32,431 nt of DNA. Origin: Nanobdellota archaeon. GTDB taxonomy: Archaea; Nanobdellota; Nanobdellia; SCGC-AAA011-G17; GW2011-AR17. Positions 14,056 to 22,032 of this stretch are shown here, piece after piece. Under the pieces are notes generated by a model that saw only the letters and a list, made by a program, of their open reading frames with translations, was not told where the DNA came from and did not search any database. Positions within the stretch are counted from its first letter, which is position 1. Every line of letters starts with the position of its first letter. Location of the stretch: positions 1 to 32,431 of the forward strand of contig DUKS01000011.1 of NCBI GenBank assembly GCA_013329215.1, in the 5' to 3' direction. A program made the position numbers and the translations under genes.

Positions 14056-14484
14056 TTATTCAGATTCAGCTTCCTGCTTTAGTCTTGCAATAATTCCTCT
14101 AAACTCAAGCTCATTTCTTTTCAGGTAATCACTTCTTGCATTAAATCCGCGGTAGCCAATGCTGTTCCTTACTATCCTAAGCTCATCTATTTTGGCGATT
14201 TCATACTCAAAATCAGGTATAGTTTTTGCAAGATATGCAATAAAGCATATATGGTTCGTGCAATCATACCCTTTCTTCTACAGCAGCGCAAATGCAATCT
14301 CTTTTATTATCTCATAATATCCTTCTATCTTTAAGGCCGCAAACTTTGCTTCAATAGACCTGCTCCAAAATTCCAGGCGCAGCATTGCCATTTTCAGCAC
14401 TTCTTTTGTCCGCTGTATGTCAGGGGGCATGGTTAAGGCCAGTTTATGTCGTATGCAATCATCCCAATCTAACTTCTCTGCCAT
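14056..14484 (-). pseudogene. HEPN-domain toxin-like gene interrupted by an in-frame TAG
   Basis: The frame from the ATG at 14484 gives 68 codons, then TAG at 14278-14280, then 73 more sense codons in the same frame to a TAA at 14056-14058. Joined, the ~142-residue protein reads as a HEPN-type helical domain: GYYEIIKEIAFALL, the stop, KKGYDCTNHICFIAYL, then KIDELRIVRNSIGYRGF. The last segment occupies the place of the HEPN R-x4-6-H RNase motif, with Tyr where His is usual, so even the intact form might not be a classical nuclease. HEPN proteins pair with MNT nucleotidyltransferases as toxin-antitoxin systems, and an HTH-MNT gene lies 129 bases upstream. TAG ends several normal genes here, so this is most simply a nonsense mutation. 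Confidence 0.7.
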
Positions 14485-14613
14485 ATCAAATGTGCTATGG
14501 CGTTCTCATTAATATGGGCTTGTCCCTGATTTTTGCAAATCTTCCGCCCATTTTGGAAATCCCACGGTTTTCCCCGGAAAAACAACCTGAAACCAAGAGA
14601 ATTACCGCAAGAT

Positions 14614-15147
14614 TTACGCAATCTTCAGAAAGCCATAAAGCACTGCCCCATTGACGAGATTATTCAAGAGCCCTTTGTTGGGCAAATCCCGAATGTTAGG
14701 CTCAAACACCAGATGAATAGGCATCCCAAGCTTTTTCTCATAAGCCCCTAAATCCAAGGCCTGCTCTTTCGCCTCCACAAATAGATCTATATCACTGCCT
14801 TTGCTGTATGCGCCCTTTGCGCAGCTCCCGTACAGGATAATCGCCGACGCAAGAGTCTTATTCCATATATAATCGACAATTCCTGATTCCAGCAGCCTGA
14901 ACACAATCTGCCTTTTTTTGTATAACAGGTAATATTCATTGCTTGCATTGGCGTGGTATGTAGGATAAAGGGTGCTTTTGTTTACCGCTATAAGCCTGGA
15001 CTTTTCCAGCTTTCCGATATGGTTAAGTATTGTCGCATGGCTTTTTTTTAACAGCCTCGCCATCTCCCTTAGCCCAAAATCCCTGTGCGGCTCTTCCATG
15101 AAAAGCTCAAGCATCCTGTATTCCGTGTTTTTGAAGATGTTATGCAT
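14614..15147 (-). CDS. HTH-MNT nucleotidyltransferase, antitoxin-like partner of HEPN
   Basis: 177 aa. Residues 1-65 form a winged HTH (FGLREMARLLKKSHATILNHIGKLEKS). Residues about 95-175 form a minimal nucleotidyltransferase: LYGSCAKGAYSKGSDIDLFVE carries the GS-x-x-x-G and D-x-D metal site, and a third acidic residue would be in HLVFEP (Glu). In HEPN/MNT modules the MNT protein neutralises the HEPN protein by AMP transfer or binding, and the HTH fusion adds autorepression. Two perfect palindromes sit directly upstream of its start (15154-15191). The HEPN partner downstream is disrupted, leaving an apparently intact antitoxin without its toxin. It could also act as a plain regulator now. Confidence 0.82.
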   Translation of the reverse strand: MHNIFKNTEYRMLELFMEEPHRDFGLREMARLLKKSHATILNHIGKLEKSRLIAVNKSTLYPTYHANASNEYYLLYKKRQIVFRLLESGIVDYIWNKTLASAIILYGSCAKGAYSKGSDIDLFVEAKEQALDLGAYEKKLGMPIHLVFEPNIRDLPNKGLLNNLVNGAVLYGFLKIA

Positions 15148-15153
15148 ATTTAT

Positions 15154-15191
15154 TGGTTAAAAATATAACCATCTGGTTAATATAATAACCA
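15154..15191. promoter_or_regulatory. two tandem 18-bp palindromes, probable operator of the HTH-MNT gene
   Basis: TGGTTA-N6-TAACCA occurs at 15154-15171 and again at 15174-15191: identical 6-bp arms in all four half-sites, two bases between copies, period exactly 20 bases. They lie 7 to 44 bases before the MNT start, overlapping the AT-rich promoter. This is the layout of a cooperative dimer-binding operator, and the HTH of the adjacent gene is the natural ligand (inference). Confidence 0.75.
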
Positions 15192-15260
15192 TGTATTAAT
15201 AAAGATTTCCATTTCTCTCATAAAAGCCGCTTTCAAGTGAAGCAATAATCTGCTATAGAA

Positions 15261-16985
15261 TTACTTTCTGCTTTTCGGGACAGCCCTTGGTTTATGCGCG
15301 GCAGCTGTCTGTCTTCTCCTTTCCGCTTCTGCCTGCCGTGCCGCACTTTGTGCCTCTTGCTGCTTCTGCCATGCAGCCAGTTTTTTATCTTTCTCTTCCT
15401 GTGCCAAGCGCTCTCTTTTTATTTTTTCTTCCTGTGCCAGGCGCTCTCTTTTTATTTTTGCCTCGCGCGCCATCTCTTCAGTATGCTTGGCTGCTTTTTC
15501 TGCTATCTCTCTTGTCATTCTTTCACTTGCTTCCTTTCTTGCGTTCAGGGTTTTTTTCTCAGCTTCTTTCTTTAAAAATTCCATCCTCTCCTTTTCAGTC
15601 ATTTCTTTTGCCGTGGCCCATTTTTCTTGTTTTAACTCTTCCTGCATCCTTTGCAGCTCGGCTTCTCTTTCCTGCTCAGTTTTTACCGCTTTTTTAGTTT
15701 CAGCTGTGCCAGCCTGAAGTTCCCTTCTTTCTGTGGCGCGCACCGATTTCAATTCTTTCGCAACTCTCAATTTTTCCTCTCTTGCAAGCCTTTCCGCGTT
15801 TTCTCTTTCTGCTATTGCAAGCCTCTCTTTCTCTTCCTTTGCAAGGCGCTCTTTCTTTTCCCTCTCAATCCTTGCGCTCTCTTCCTTCTCCCTTATCTTC
15901 AGCATGTTTGCTTCATGTTCCTGCTTTAATCTTTCCTGATAGAGCCTGTTTTCTTCCGCCTTTATCCTGTCTCTTTCCGCCTGTATCCTCTCCCTATCAA
16001 GCAATTCCTGCGGCGTCGGCTTTTTCAGCGCGTCTTTCAGTTTTTCCTTTCCAGTCTCCCACCATTTTTTCGCGCCTTCGCCCATCCATTTTCTTGCCCT
16101 GTCCCAGGCTTCCCTTCTTTTCCTGATGCTCTCCTCTCTTTTCCTGATTCTGGACTGCTGCCTATCGTTTTTCCTTCTCTCCTTCTCTTCCAGCGCCAGG
16201 CGCTTTCTCTTCTCTTCCTCATCCCTTTCAAGCGTTTTCCTTTTCTGCTTTTCCTCTATCTTGATATTCGCGCCTTTCAGCTTTTCCATCTGCTGCTGGT
16301 GGCTTCTGTCTCTCCATCTTTCCCAGAGGCTAGGCTTTTTTGTTTTTCCCTCTCCGCCTGTGCCTTTATCCTCGCTTTTTTTGCTGCTCGTAAGCAGGTA
16401 GATTAAGAAAAGCACCACAACTGCAACTATAAGCAGTATCCACCAGTTGCCTGAAATCCAGTATGTTGTATCGTCCCATGCCTCAACAAATCCGCCGCTG
16501 AACCCCAATGACCTGAGGAACTGCGGAGAGCCCTTCATCTGCAAAACAGAGAATATCAGAACTGCATAAGCAAGCAAAACAAATATCAGCTTTTTCTTTG
16601 AAAGCTTCCCGTTTGCATCAGTGTCTTCCTTTATGAATATCGTGACAATCGCATAAGGCAATAATGCCAGCGCGGCAAGCCATATCAGGTTGCCGAGCCC
16701 CTTAATCCACATTTCGGGCATGAATTTCATCCCGATAAGGGCTAGTATGGCAGCAACAAGCATGCCTACATTCGCATGCTCCTTAGGGAATGCCTTTTTC
16801 GCGCCAAGCATGAGGAATGAGAACAATATTATGAACAGGCCGAGCTTTACAAATATCCCGCCTGATGTTGTTGCGCCGAAAAGCGTGTCCACGCCCTGCT
16901 CAATGAGCCCTTTTTCAGCAGCAAACACAGAAGGGGCTAATGCAAGAACAGAGCTTCCTATAGTTATTGCTTTAATGGCTCTCAT
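15261..16985 (-). CDS. polytopic membrane protein with a very long charged coiled coil
   Basis: 574 aa. A signal peptide (1-22, cleavage after VFA) is followed by about five membrane helices between 40 and 202 and then roughly 365 cytoplasmic residues of almost uninterrupted Lys/Arg/Glu-rich helix. It contains RER, EEK and REK heptad-like units and two near-identical 11-residue units, IKRERLAQEEK, near 520-545. The tail is Ala/Arg/Lys-rich (AAAHKPRAVPKSRK). The membrane part is paralogous to the next gene (17040-17564): both share KLxLFIxLF, a Met-Pro-x-x-W-I turn, and an ALLPY-type helix. It could anchor a cytoplasmic filament or scaffold to the membrane; function is unknown. The box TTTAAA at 17013-17018 is about 30 bases upstream. 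Confidence 0.7.
   Translation of the reverse strand: MRAIKAITIGSSVLALAPSVFAAEKGLIEQGVDTLFGATTSGGIFVKLGLFIILFSFLMLGAKKAFPKEHANVGMLVAAILALIGMKFMPEMWIKGLGNLIWLAALALLPYAIVTIFIKEDTDANGKLSKKKLIFVLLAYAVLIFSVLQMKGSPQFLRSLGFSGGFVEAWDDTTYWISGNWWILLIVAVVVLFLIYLLTSSKKSEDKGTGGEGKTKKPSLWERWRDRSHQQQMEKLKGANIKIEEKQKRKTLERDEEEKRKRLALEEKERRKNDRQQSRIRKREESIRKRREAWDRARKWMGEGAKKWWETGKEKLKDALKKPTPQELLDRERIQAERDRIKAEENRLYQERLKQEHEANMLKIREKEESARIEREKKERLAKEEKERLAIAERENAERLAREEKLRVAKELKSVRATERRELQAGTAETKKAVKTEQEREAELQRMQEELKQEKWATAKEMTEKERMEFLKKEAEKKTLNARKEASERMTREIAEKAAKHTEEMAREAKIKRERLAQEEKIKRERLAQEEKDKKLAAWQKQQEAQSAARQAEAERRRQTAAAHKPRAVPKSRK
15395..15460 (-). repeat. 33-base tandem repeat within the coiled-coil gene
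   Basis: Two adjacent 33-base copies (starting 15395 and 15428 on the plus strand) encode two copies of an 11-residue heptad-type unit. They differ at only a few bases, which points to recent in-frame duplication. Confidence 0.6.
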
Positions 16986-17039
16986 TTTACGGGTATAGTT
17001 ATAGTGTTTGCATTTAAAAACTTTCCGAGTGGGGCACGA

Positions 17040-17564
17040 TTAATGGCGCTTATGCCCTTCTTCTTCAGCTTTCTTTTTCCCTGCAAACTGCGCAATAACA
17101 AGCAGCGCAAGCGCAGCGCCTATAACTACAGACTGCCACTGGTACATGAAAGTATAGCGCTTCAGCTCTTTCACAGCCTCAAACACAAGCCCGAAACCCC
17201 AGTAGTCAAGCGACAAAAGCACAAGATAAGCCCCGAAGTATGCAGCAACAAGCAGGCCTATCTTAAGCGGGCCCCAGTTGTGGAATATCGCGTCAACAAG
17301 CAGGTAAGGGAGCGCGGCCATTGCAAGCACCCACAGGAATTTTCCAAGAGGCATAATCCACAATAGGGGCATAAGCCTTACCGCAAGCAATGAGATTACA
17401 AGCGAGAACACATTCACAACAAACTTGTTGTCCGGGAAAAGCCGCATTGAGCTTTTGCTGAACAATGCAAAAAGAAGTATGAACAATGAAAGCTTTACTA
17501 TTGCCTCATTCTCATTGGCAACAGAGCCCAAAGCGCCTGAAATTATCCAAGTAAATGCAGACAT
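17040..17564 (-). CDS. polytopic membrane protein, paralogue of the membrane part of the coiled-coil protein
   Basis: 174 aa with about five hydrophobic helices and a short charged tail (KKKAEEEGHKRH). Helix by helix it matches residues 40-165 of the protein at 15261-16985: KLSLFILLFALF, the RLFPDNKFVVNV loop, VRLMPLLWIMPLGKFLW, and AALPYLLVDAIF. It lacks the long coiled-coil extension. The gene lies directly upstream on the same strand, but each has its own promoter-like box (here TTTATTAT near 17587-17594, 26 bases before the ATG). The two may form a hetero-oligomer. No transporter or enzyme motif was seen. Confidence 0.7.
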   Translation of the reverse strand: MSAFTWIISGALGSVANENEAIVKLSLFILLFALFSKSSMRLFPDNKFVVNVFSLVISLLAVRLMPLLWIMPLGKFLWVLAMAALPYLLVDAIFHNWGPLKIGLLVAAYFGAYLVLLSLDYWGFGLVFEAVKELKRYTFMYQWQSVVIGAALALLVIAQFAGKKKAEEEGHKRH

Positions 17565-17662
17565 GTGTTCTTAGGGTATAAGCATGATAATAAATGTTTG
17601 GATAACCGCCCTAAAGGCTTAAGGCGCAATGTTTAAATAAGCTCAAGCATATATCTCGCTTT

Positions 17663-19990
17663 ATGAGCAATAGACTTGTTGTTTTGGTGCTGGCTTTTTT
17701 CTCTATTCTTGCATTTAATGCGCTTGCCATAAGGGAGGAAACAAGCGCAACAGGCTTCACGATGTATTACAGCGACACTGGAAGGCTTTTGCTAAGCATT
17801 AACCCCGATGACTTAAACCAGATGTTTGGCGAAGGCTATTGGGAGGTTTCAAACGGGTTCCTAAGTGTTTATCAAGAGAATATATATGGGGAAAAAATAG
17901 ATTTTGGCCTGTTCGCAGGCGCTATAATTGTAGACAGCAGCAGAGAGACTATTGAAGTTACAAACGGGGCTTACAATTCTCCAAGCTCAAACCCAATTAG
18001 AGTAGAGGGCAGGGATTTCAAAATCTCATTTGCCGGCCGCATCTTGCCCCTCATTAGCATAAAGGACGGAGTGTATATTCAGGGCCATTATTTTGTTGCA
18101 TGCGCTCCGCAAACAGAGGAGAATAAATCATGCGAGCTCGGAGCCCAGGCGGGGGGGTTTGTAAATGCTGCAGGCATTGAAGGGGAGGGATTTATTACAC
18201 ATGCAGACAACCTGCGCTTATTCCTTAGCGAAGGATACGGGGCTCTTCAGGAATATATCCGGAAAAAGAAAGAGGAAGGCGAAGATGTAAGCGCATACGA
18301 TATTTACCCTATCCAAAATATAGACCGCATAACAATAGATGAAAATCCCCACAGCATATTTTCAATGAGCATACTGCCTGCAGAAAATGCGAGGCTCGGA
18401 GAATGGAATATTGATGCTGGGAGTGAAGAATTTGTGGATATTATTGCTATTGAGAAAATGGGAAACTTTTTTATAATCGGTGATGATGTGCAGGCAACAG
18501 CAAGGAACGCCAGCTATGCACCCGTGCTTGGCATGACAACAGGTAAAAGGATGGCTCATAACAGCATCAGCATTGAGCCTTACGGAGCATACATCAGCCT
18601 TGAAAGTGGAACAATATTCGTAACAAACTCGGAAGAAGATTATCATTTGTGCCCGCCCGACTCAAGCTGCCTGCTGTTCAAGGAAAATGCCCTTAAGATT
18701 AAGCCGAGAGCTAACATGAATGAAGACAGCTATACGCCTATATGGATATCTGTCACATTGCCCGAGGCAATCACAAATATTGAAATTGATGCGTTTGACA
18801 CTGCCGGAACAGAGTCCTGGATAAACCACGTTAAGATAAGGAGGGCAGGCGTATCAGCAGAGCTGGCTTTTTACAATGGCGAGGTGCTTGTAAGCCCCGG
18901 CGGCAACTGGTTTGACCTGAAGACAGATTTCAAGGCAGACATTGAAACGGAAGAAGCCCCCTCTCCTGAAGATATTACATTCACGGAAACGGTCCGCTCA
19001 GGCGTATATGATGTGTTTGAATGCACTTACATTGACAGAAAATGCTACCTGAACGGCGTGCAGGTTGGGGGATTTACTCAACAAGCTGCGGTTCATACCT
19101 GCAGCAGGGATTCTGACTGCGATGCAGAAAGGAAATGCCTGTGCCTTGATGAAGATGATAGAGGGCAGTGCGTAGGCAAGGTATGTGCAAAAAAGGCAGC
19201 CTGCACAGACACAAGCTATAATCCGCCGCTGTCTGATATTCCGGGGATCTCAGAGGAGACAAGAAGGGCTATCCGCTCAGCTAGAAAGCTGGATTTTGTT
19301 TTCATCTCAGACGAGTATGATTCAGCAGGCGAATTTAACAGTGACATAAGAAAGGCCGTTGACAACGGATTGTTTGCCGTTTCCCCATTTATGGAAAACA
19401 AGCAGAAATTCCTTATATACAAGATGGACGGCGGCACAATGCCTTTCCTCTTAACCGGTGCAGCGCACACATTTTTATATGAAGCAATTGCAATGCAAAA
19501 ACAGTGCCCGGGAGCAGAAATAGCCGTTGTTCTGTCAAAAAAAGACTTCAACTCATTTGCAATGGATTTGGGAAGCAGCCACTTTGTGGAAATATCCAGG
19601 AAAAACCTATATGATGAAGAAGACGGGGAGCTTACTGTTGCGCACGAGCTTGCGCATGCCATTGGAAATCTGCATGATGAATACTATCTGTATGATAGCA
19701 ATGATCCTGCCTGCCAGTCAGGCATCCCAAACTGCCTGCCTTATGATTGTGAAGGGAGGGAAAACTGCGTTGAAGCAAAAACCTTTTGGGGGCTGGGCCT
19801 TGCAAATAAAGCAAGAAACAGCGGATGGAAAGGCTGTGGGGGCTACTGCAACGACCTGGGCTATGCAGAATACTTGAAGCCTGCTGAAAACTCAGTAATG
19901 GGGTTTCTAAGCAAGCCGGGCCATAGTGAATTCAGCCTGCCTGCAAAGGACTGGCTTAATCTTATGCTGGCGCCTTATAGCATCCTATAG
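17663..19990 (+). CDS. large secreted metzincin metalloprotease, M64 (IgA-peptidase)-like
   Basis: 775 aa. A signal peptide (1-22) precedes an ATGF motif. About 450 residues of beta-rich ectodomain follow, then a cysteine cluster at about 480-515 (CSRDSDCDAERKCLC ... CVGKVC), then the protease. The zinc site is His661-Glu-x-x-His665-x-x-Gly-x-x-His671 followed by DEYY, and the Met-turn is Met746 in NSVMGF. HExxHxxGxx(H/A)DEYY is close to the M64 family. Further Cys pairs lie between 685 and 730. It probably cleaves proteins outside the cell. TTTAAATA at 17632-17639 is 27.5 bases before the ATG. The C-terminus carries no clear membrane anchor, so the product may be released. Confidence 0.82.
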   Translation: MSNRLVVLVLAFFSILAFNALAIREETSATGFTMYYSDTGRLLLSINPDDLNQMFGEGYWEVSNGFLSVYQENIYGEKIDFGLFAGAIIVDSSRETIEVTNGAYNSPSSNPIRVEGRDFKISFAGRILPLISIKDGVYIQGHYFVACAPQTEENKSCELGAQAGGFVNAAGIEGEGFITHADNLRLFLSEGYGALQEYIRKKKEEGEDVSAYDIYPIQNIDRITIDENPHSIFSMSILPAENARLGEWNIDAGSEEFVDIIAIEKMGNFFIIGDDVQATARNASYAPVLGMTTGKRMAHNSISIEPYGAYISLESGTIFVTNSEEDYHLCPPDSSCLLFKENALKIKPRANMNEDSYTPIWISVTLPEAITNIEIDAFDTAGTESWINHVKIRRAGVSAELAFYNGEVLVSPGGNWFDLKTDFKADIETEEAPSPEDITFTETVRSGVYDVFECTYIDRKCYLNGVQVGGFTQQAAVHTCSRDSDCDAERKCLCLDEDDRGQCVGKVCAKKAACTDTSYNPPLSDIPGISEETRRAIRSARKLDFVFISDEYDSAGEFNSDIRKAVDNGLFAVSPFMENKQKFLIYKMDGGTMPFLLTGAAHTFLYEAIAMQKQCPGAEIAVVLSKKDFNSFAMDLGSSHFVEISRKNLYDEEDGELTVAHELAHAIGNLHDEYYLYDSNDPACQSGIPNCLPYDCEGRENCVEAKTFWGLGLANKARNSGWKGCGGYCNDLGYAEYLKPAENSVMGFLSKPGHSEFSLPAKDWLNLMLAPYSIL

Positions 19991-20052
19991 AAAATTCTCA
20001 GGGAAAAGCCCGCAGAAAAGCTTATAAACCACCTCATTTTCACAAGTGGGAT

Positions 20053-20655
20053 ATGGGTATTGCAAAGTATATTGCCGAAATATGGGCAAAGCCAAAGGAA
20101 AACTTAGGCGACGTCTGGAAGCAGAGGCTTATACAGTGGAGAAGGGAGCCTGCTGTTGTAAAGGAAGACGCGCCCGTCAGGCTTGACAAGGCGCGCGCAT
20201 ACGGCTACAGGGCAAAGAAAGGGTATGTAGTCGCAAGAGTAAAGCTTGAAAGGGGCGGAAGAATGAGGCCCATGATAACAAGCGGCAGGAAAAGCAAGAA
20301 CACAAGAAGATTAAAAATTCTGGAGAAAAATTACAGGTGGGTTGCGGAAGAAAGGGCGCAGAAAGAATTCATGAACCTTGAAGTCCTAAGCTCGTATTTT
20401 GTCGGCAAAGACGGAAAACATTTCTGGTATGAGGTCATACTTGTCGACCCTGAAAGGCCGGAGATAAAGGCAGACAGCAGGATAAACTGGATATGCAGGC
20501 CTAAGAACCAGGGAAGAGTGTTCAGGGGGCTTACTTCAGCTGCAAGGAAATCAAGGGGCCTGAGAGTAAAGGGCAAGGGCGCTGAAAAAGTCAGGCCTTC
20601 AATGTCCGCAAACAAGGCAAAGATGATAAGAAGATACGGGCAAAGGCGCGGATAA
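20053..20655 (+). CDS. rpl15e: large-subunit ribosomal protein eL15
   Basis: 200 aa, normal for archaeal eL15. Hallmarks include the N-terminal MGIAKYIAEIW...W-x-x-RL-x-x-WRREP, then RLDKARAYGYRAKKGYVV, KNTRRLKILEKNYRWVAEERA, LNSYFV-like and a C-terminal basic RGLTSAARKSRGLR-KGKG segment. It binds 23S rRNA in the large subunit. The TATA box CTTATAAA at 20021-20028 is 28 bases before the ATG, so the message is leaderless. It stands alone rather than in a ribosomal operon, between a protease gene and a convergent membrane-protein gene four bases away. Confidence 0.95.
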   Translation: MGIAKYIAEIWAKPKENLGDVWKQRLIQWRREPAVVKEDAPVRLDKARAYGYRAKKGYVVARVKLERGGRMRPMITSGRKSKNTRRLKILEKNYRWVAEERAQKEFMNLEVLSSYFVGKDGKHFWYEVILVDPERPEIKADSRINWICRPKNQGRVFRGLTSAARKSRGLRVKGKGAEKVRPSMSANKAKMIRRYGQRRG

Positions 20656-20659
20656 ATTT

Positions 20660-20980
20660 TTATCTTATCACTTTTATTTTCTTAATCTTTTTAGGAGCAG
20701 GTGTTTTAGCTGCATTCATGCCGCCAATGTTCAGCTTTATTATTTTTGCCCTGCCAAAAAGCCAAAACACAATAAAAAGAAGTATCATGAATGCTATAAT
20801 CCCTATCGCCACTAACAGCACTACAGAGCCTATCAGGAATCCCAGCGCTATGACGCCTGCAAACAAAAGTATTGAAAACACAGCAGACACAGCAGGTATT
20901 CTTCTCCAGAGCCTTGTCTTCAAAAGCAGGTAGAGAAAAAGCAGTGCAGATGCAACCAGCGCTATTTTCAGCATGTCCAT
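20660..20980 (-). CDS. small membrane protein, three helices with a basic tail
   Basis: 106 aa. Hydrophobic helices span about 3-21, 31-50 and 50-76, followed by a cytoplasmic Lys-rich tail (PAPKKIKKIKVIR). No family recognised. The start is the ATG at 20980, because TTTATAAG/CTTATAAA at 21005-21012 is centred 28.5 bases upstream. The longer reading to 21043 has a polar N-terminus that would cross the promoter. Confidence 0.65.
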   Translation of the reverse strand: MDMLKIALVASALLFLYLLLKTRLWRRIPAVSAVFSILLFAGVIALGFLIGSVVLLVAIGIIAFMILLFIVFWLFGRAKIIKLNIGGMNAAKTPAPKKIKKIKVIR

Positions 20981-21028
20981 AACTAATAATGATGTGGTTA
21001 ATGGTTTATAAGAATTGCGACGAGCCCG

Positions 21029-21058
21029 TTGGCATTTAGCCAATAGCCGTTAGCCAAT
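21029..21058. repeat. short direct repeat and hairpin in an intergenic gap
   Basis: TTAGCCAAT occurs at 21036-21044 and 21050-21058. The first copy also pairs with an upstream TTGGC (21029-21033). The sequence lies upstream of the promoter of the small membrane protein and downstream of the SWIM gene. No function can be assigned. Confidence 0.4.
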
Positions 21059-21083
21059 GGCGCCACCAGCTACAGGCTACGTG

Positions 21084-22019
21084 CTAATACCAGTTATAGT
21101 CAATTATCTTTTTGTCCCCGGGATGCCATAATGCGGTTTCTTTGCCTTTCGCCGCGGTATAATCGCCAAGAAGCTTTGACCTTTTGCCTGAATTCAAGGG
21201 CTTCCTCATTTTTCCGGTGTTTACGATAACCTGCGCCCTCATCTTGTTCCAGTATCCAACAGCAACTTCCGAAAATATCGGGAATGGCACAGCCCATGAC
21301 GGCACTTTCATGTCTTCCGCAGTCTGGTCTTTAAACAGCCTATTGCGTGTGCAGAACTTGGCAACAGCATAATACGCCGCAACTATATGCTGGCAGAACA
21401 GCCTTTCCTGTAGATATCTGCCTGTTATCCACCATCTCGTGAAATCGCAGTCGCATACAGCCTCAATGCCTGTCCAGAGCTGTTTCTTTGAATCAACGTC
21501 ATATAGTGGCACATTTGATAATTTTACCCTGTGCCTTTCAATTTTCCTTTCTTCAGAAGGAACATCAACATTAAACACAGCCCCAAAGTCTTTAATCACG
21601 CTCTGCCCACGGTATGGCCCAGCTACCTTAATGGGTGCATTCTGCACAGAATAGGCATAAAGCTTCATCCCTTCAATGCATGTGTCAAGCATTGTCCTCG
21701 TTACAGTCAGCCTGTCAAGCCTTGATCTTACCACTATGCTTCCGAACGGGACTTGCGCGTCATGCAAAGCCCTTGCTATAGCCTCTGCAGGCGGCGCCTC
21801 AGGATTAACGCCCGCTCTTGCCTCGTTACCATACTTCAAAAACTTCCTTGTATTATCAAACTGTTTTGGCAATATGGGAAAATCGATATAAAGCGCCTGA
21901 TCCGGAGCAAGGGCGTTTATCCTGTCAACAAGCGAGTCATGGGCCCCGGGGCATATGACTTCCCTGCCTCCTGTTATTTCGGATATCCTTTTGTCCCTGA
22001 AAAATTCCTTTTTGGCCAT
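21084..22019 (-). CDS. SWIM zinc-finger protein, unknown function
   Basis: 311 aa. The key motif is C189-D-C191 ... C209-Q-H211, a SWIM-type CxCx(n)CxH zinc site that in other proteins binds DNA or protein partners. The N-terminal region contains a Gly-Gly-Arg turn and beta/alpha segments (ALYIDFPILPKQF; GSIVVRSRLDRLTVTRTML), and the C-terminus is basic with KLLGDYTAAKGK. No nuclease or helicase motif was seen. The start is set by TTTATAAG at 22042-22049, centred 26.5 bases before the ATG at 22019. This promoter lies inside the last codons of the phospholipase-like gene. The longer reading from 22079 would span its own TATA box. Confidence 0.65.
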   Translation of the reverse strand: MAKKEFFRDKRISEITGGREVICPGAHDSLVDRINALAPDQALYIDFPILPKQFDNTRKFLKYGNEARAGVNPEAPPAEAIARALHDAQVPFGSIVVRSRLDRLTVTRTMLDTCIEGMKLYAYSVQNAPIKVAGPYRGQSVIKDFGAVFNVDVPSEERKIERHRVKLSNVPLYDVDSKKQLWTGIEAVCDCDFTRWWITGRYLQERLFCQHIVAAYYAVAKFCTRNRLFKDQTAEDMKVPSWAVPFPIFSEVAVGYWNKMRAQVIVNTGKMRKPLNSGKRSKLLGDYTAAKGKETALWHPGDKKIIDYNWY

Positions 22020-22032
22020 ACGCCTGTTGAAA

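Noticed and set aside
14278-14280. TAG in the HEPN gene as a recoded (for example pyrrolysine) codon
   Set aside because: TAG ends several intact genes in the window (for example at 2209, 8634, 19990 and 30639), so it acts as a normal stop here. A nonsense mutation is simpler.
14566-14584. Terminator hairpin after the MNT gene
   Set aside because: The arms around GGTTTTCC/GGAAAAAC contain a mismatch and no T-run follows on the minus strand.
15287-15697. Long plus-strand frames opposite the coiled-coil gene
   Set aside because: They are Leu/Phe/Ser-rich antisense shadows of Lys/Glu/Arg codons, a known artefact of charged coiled coils.
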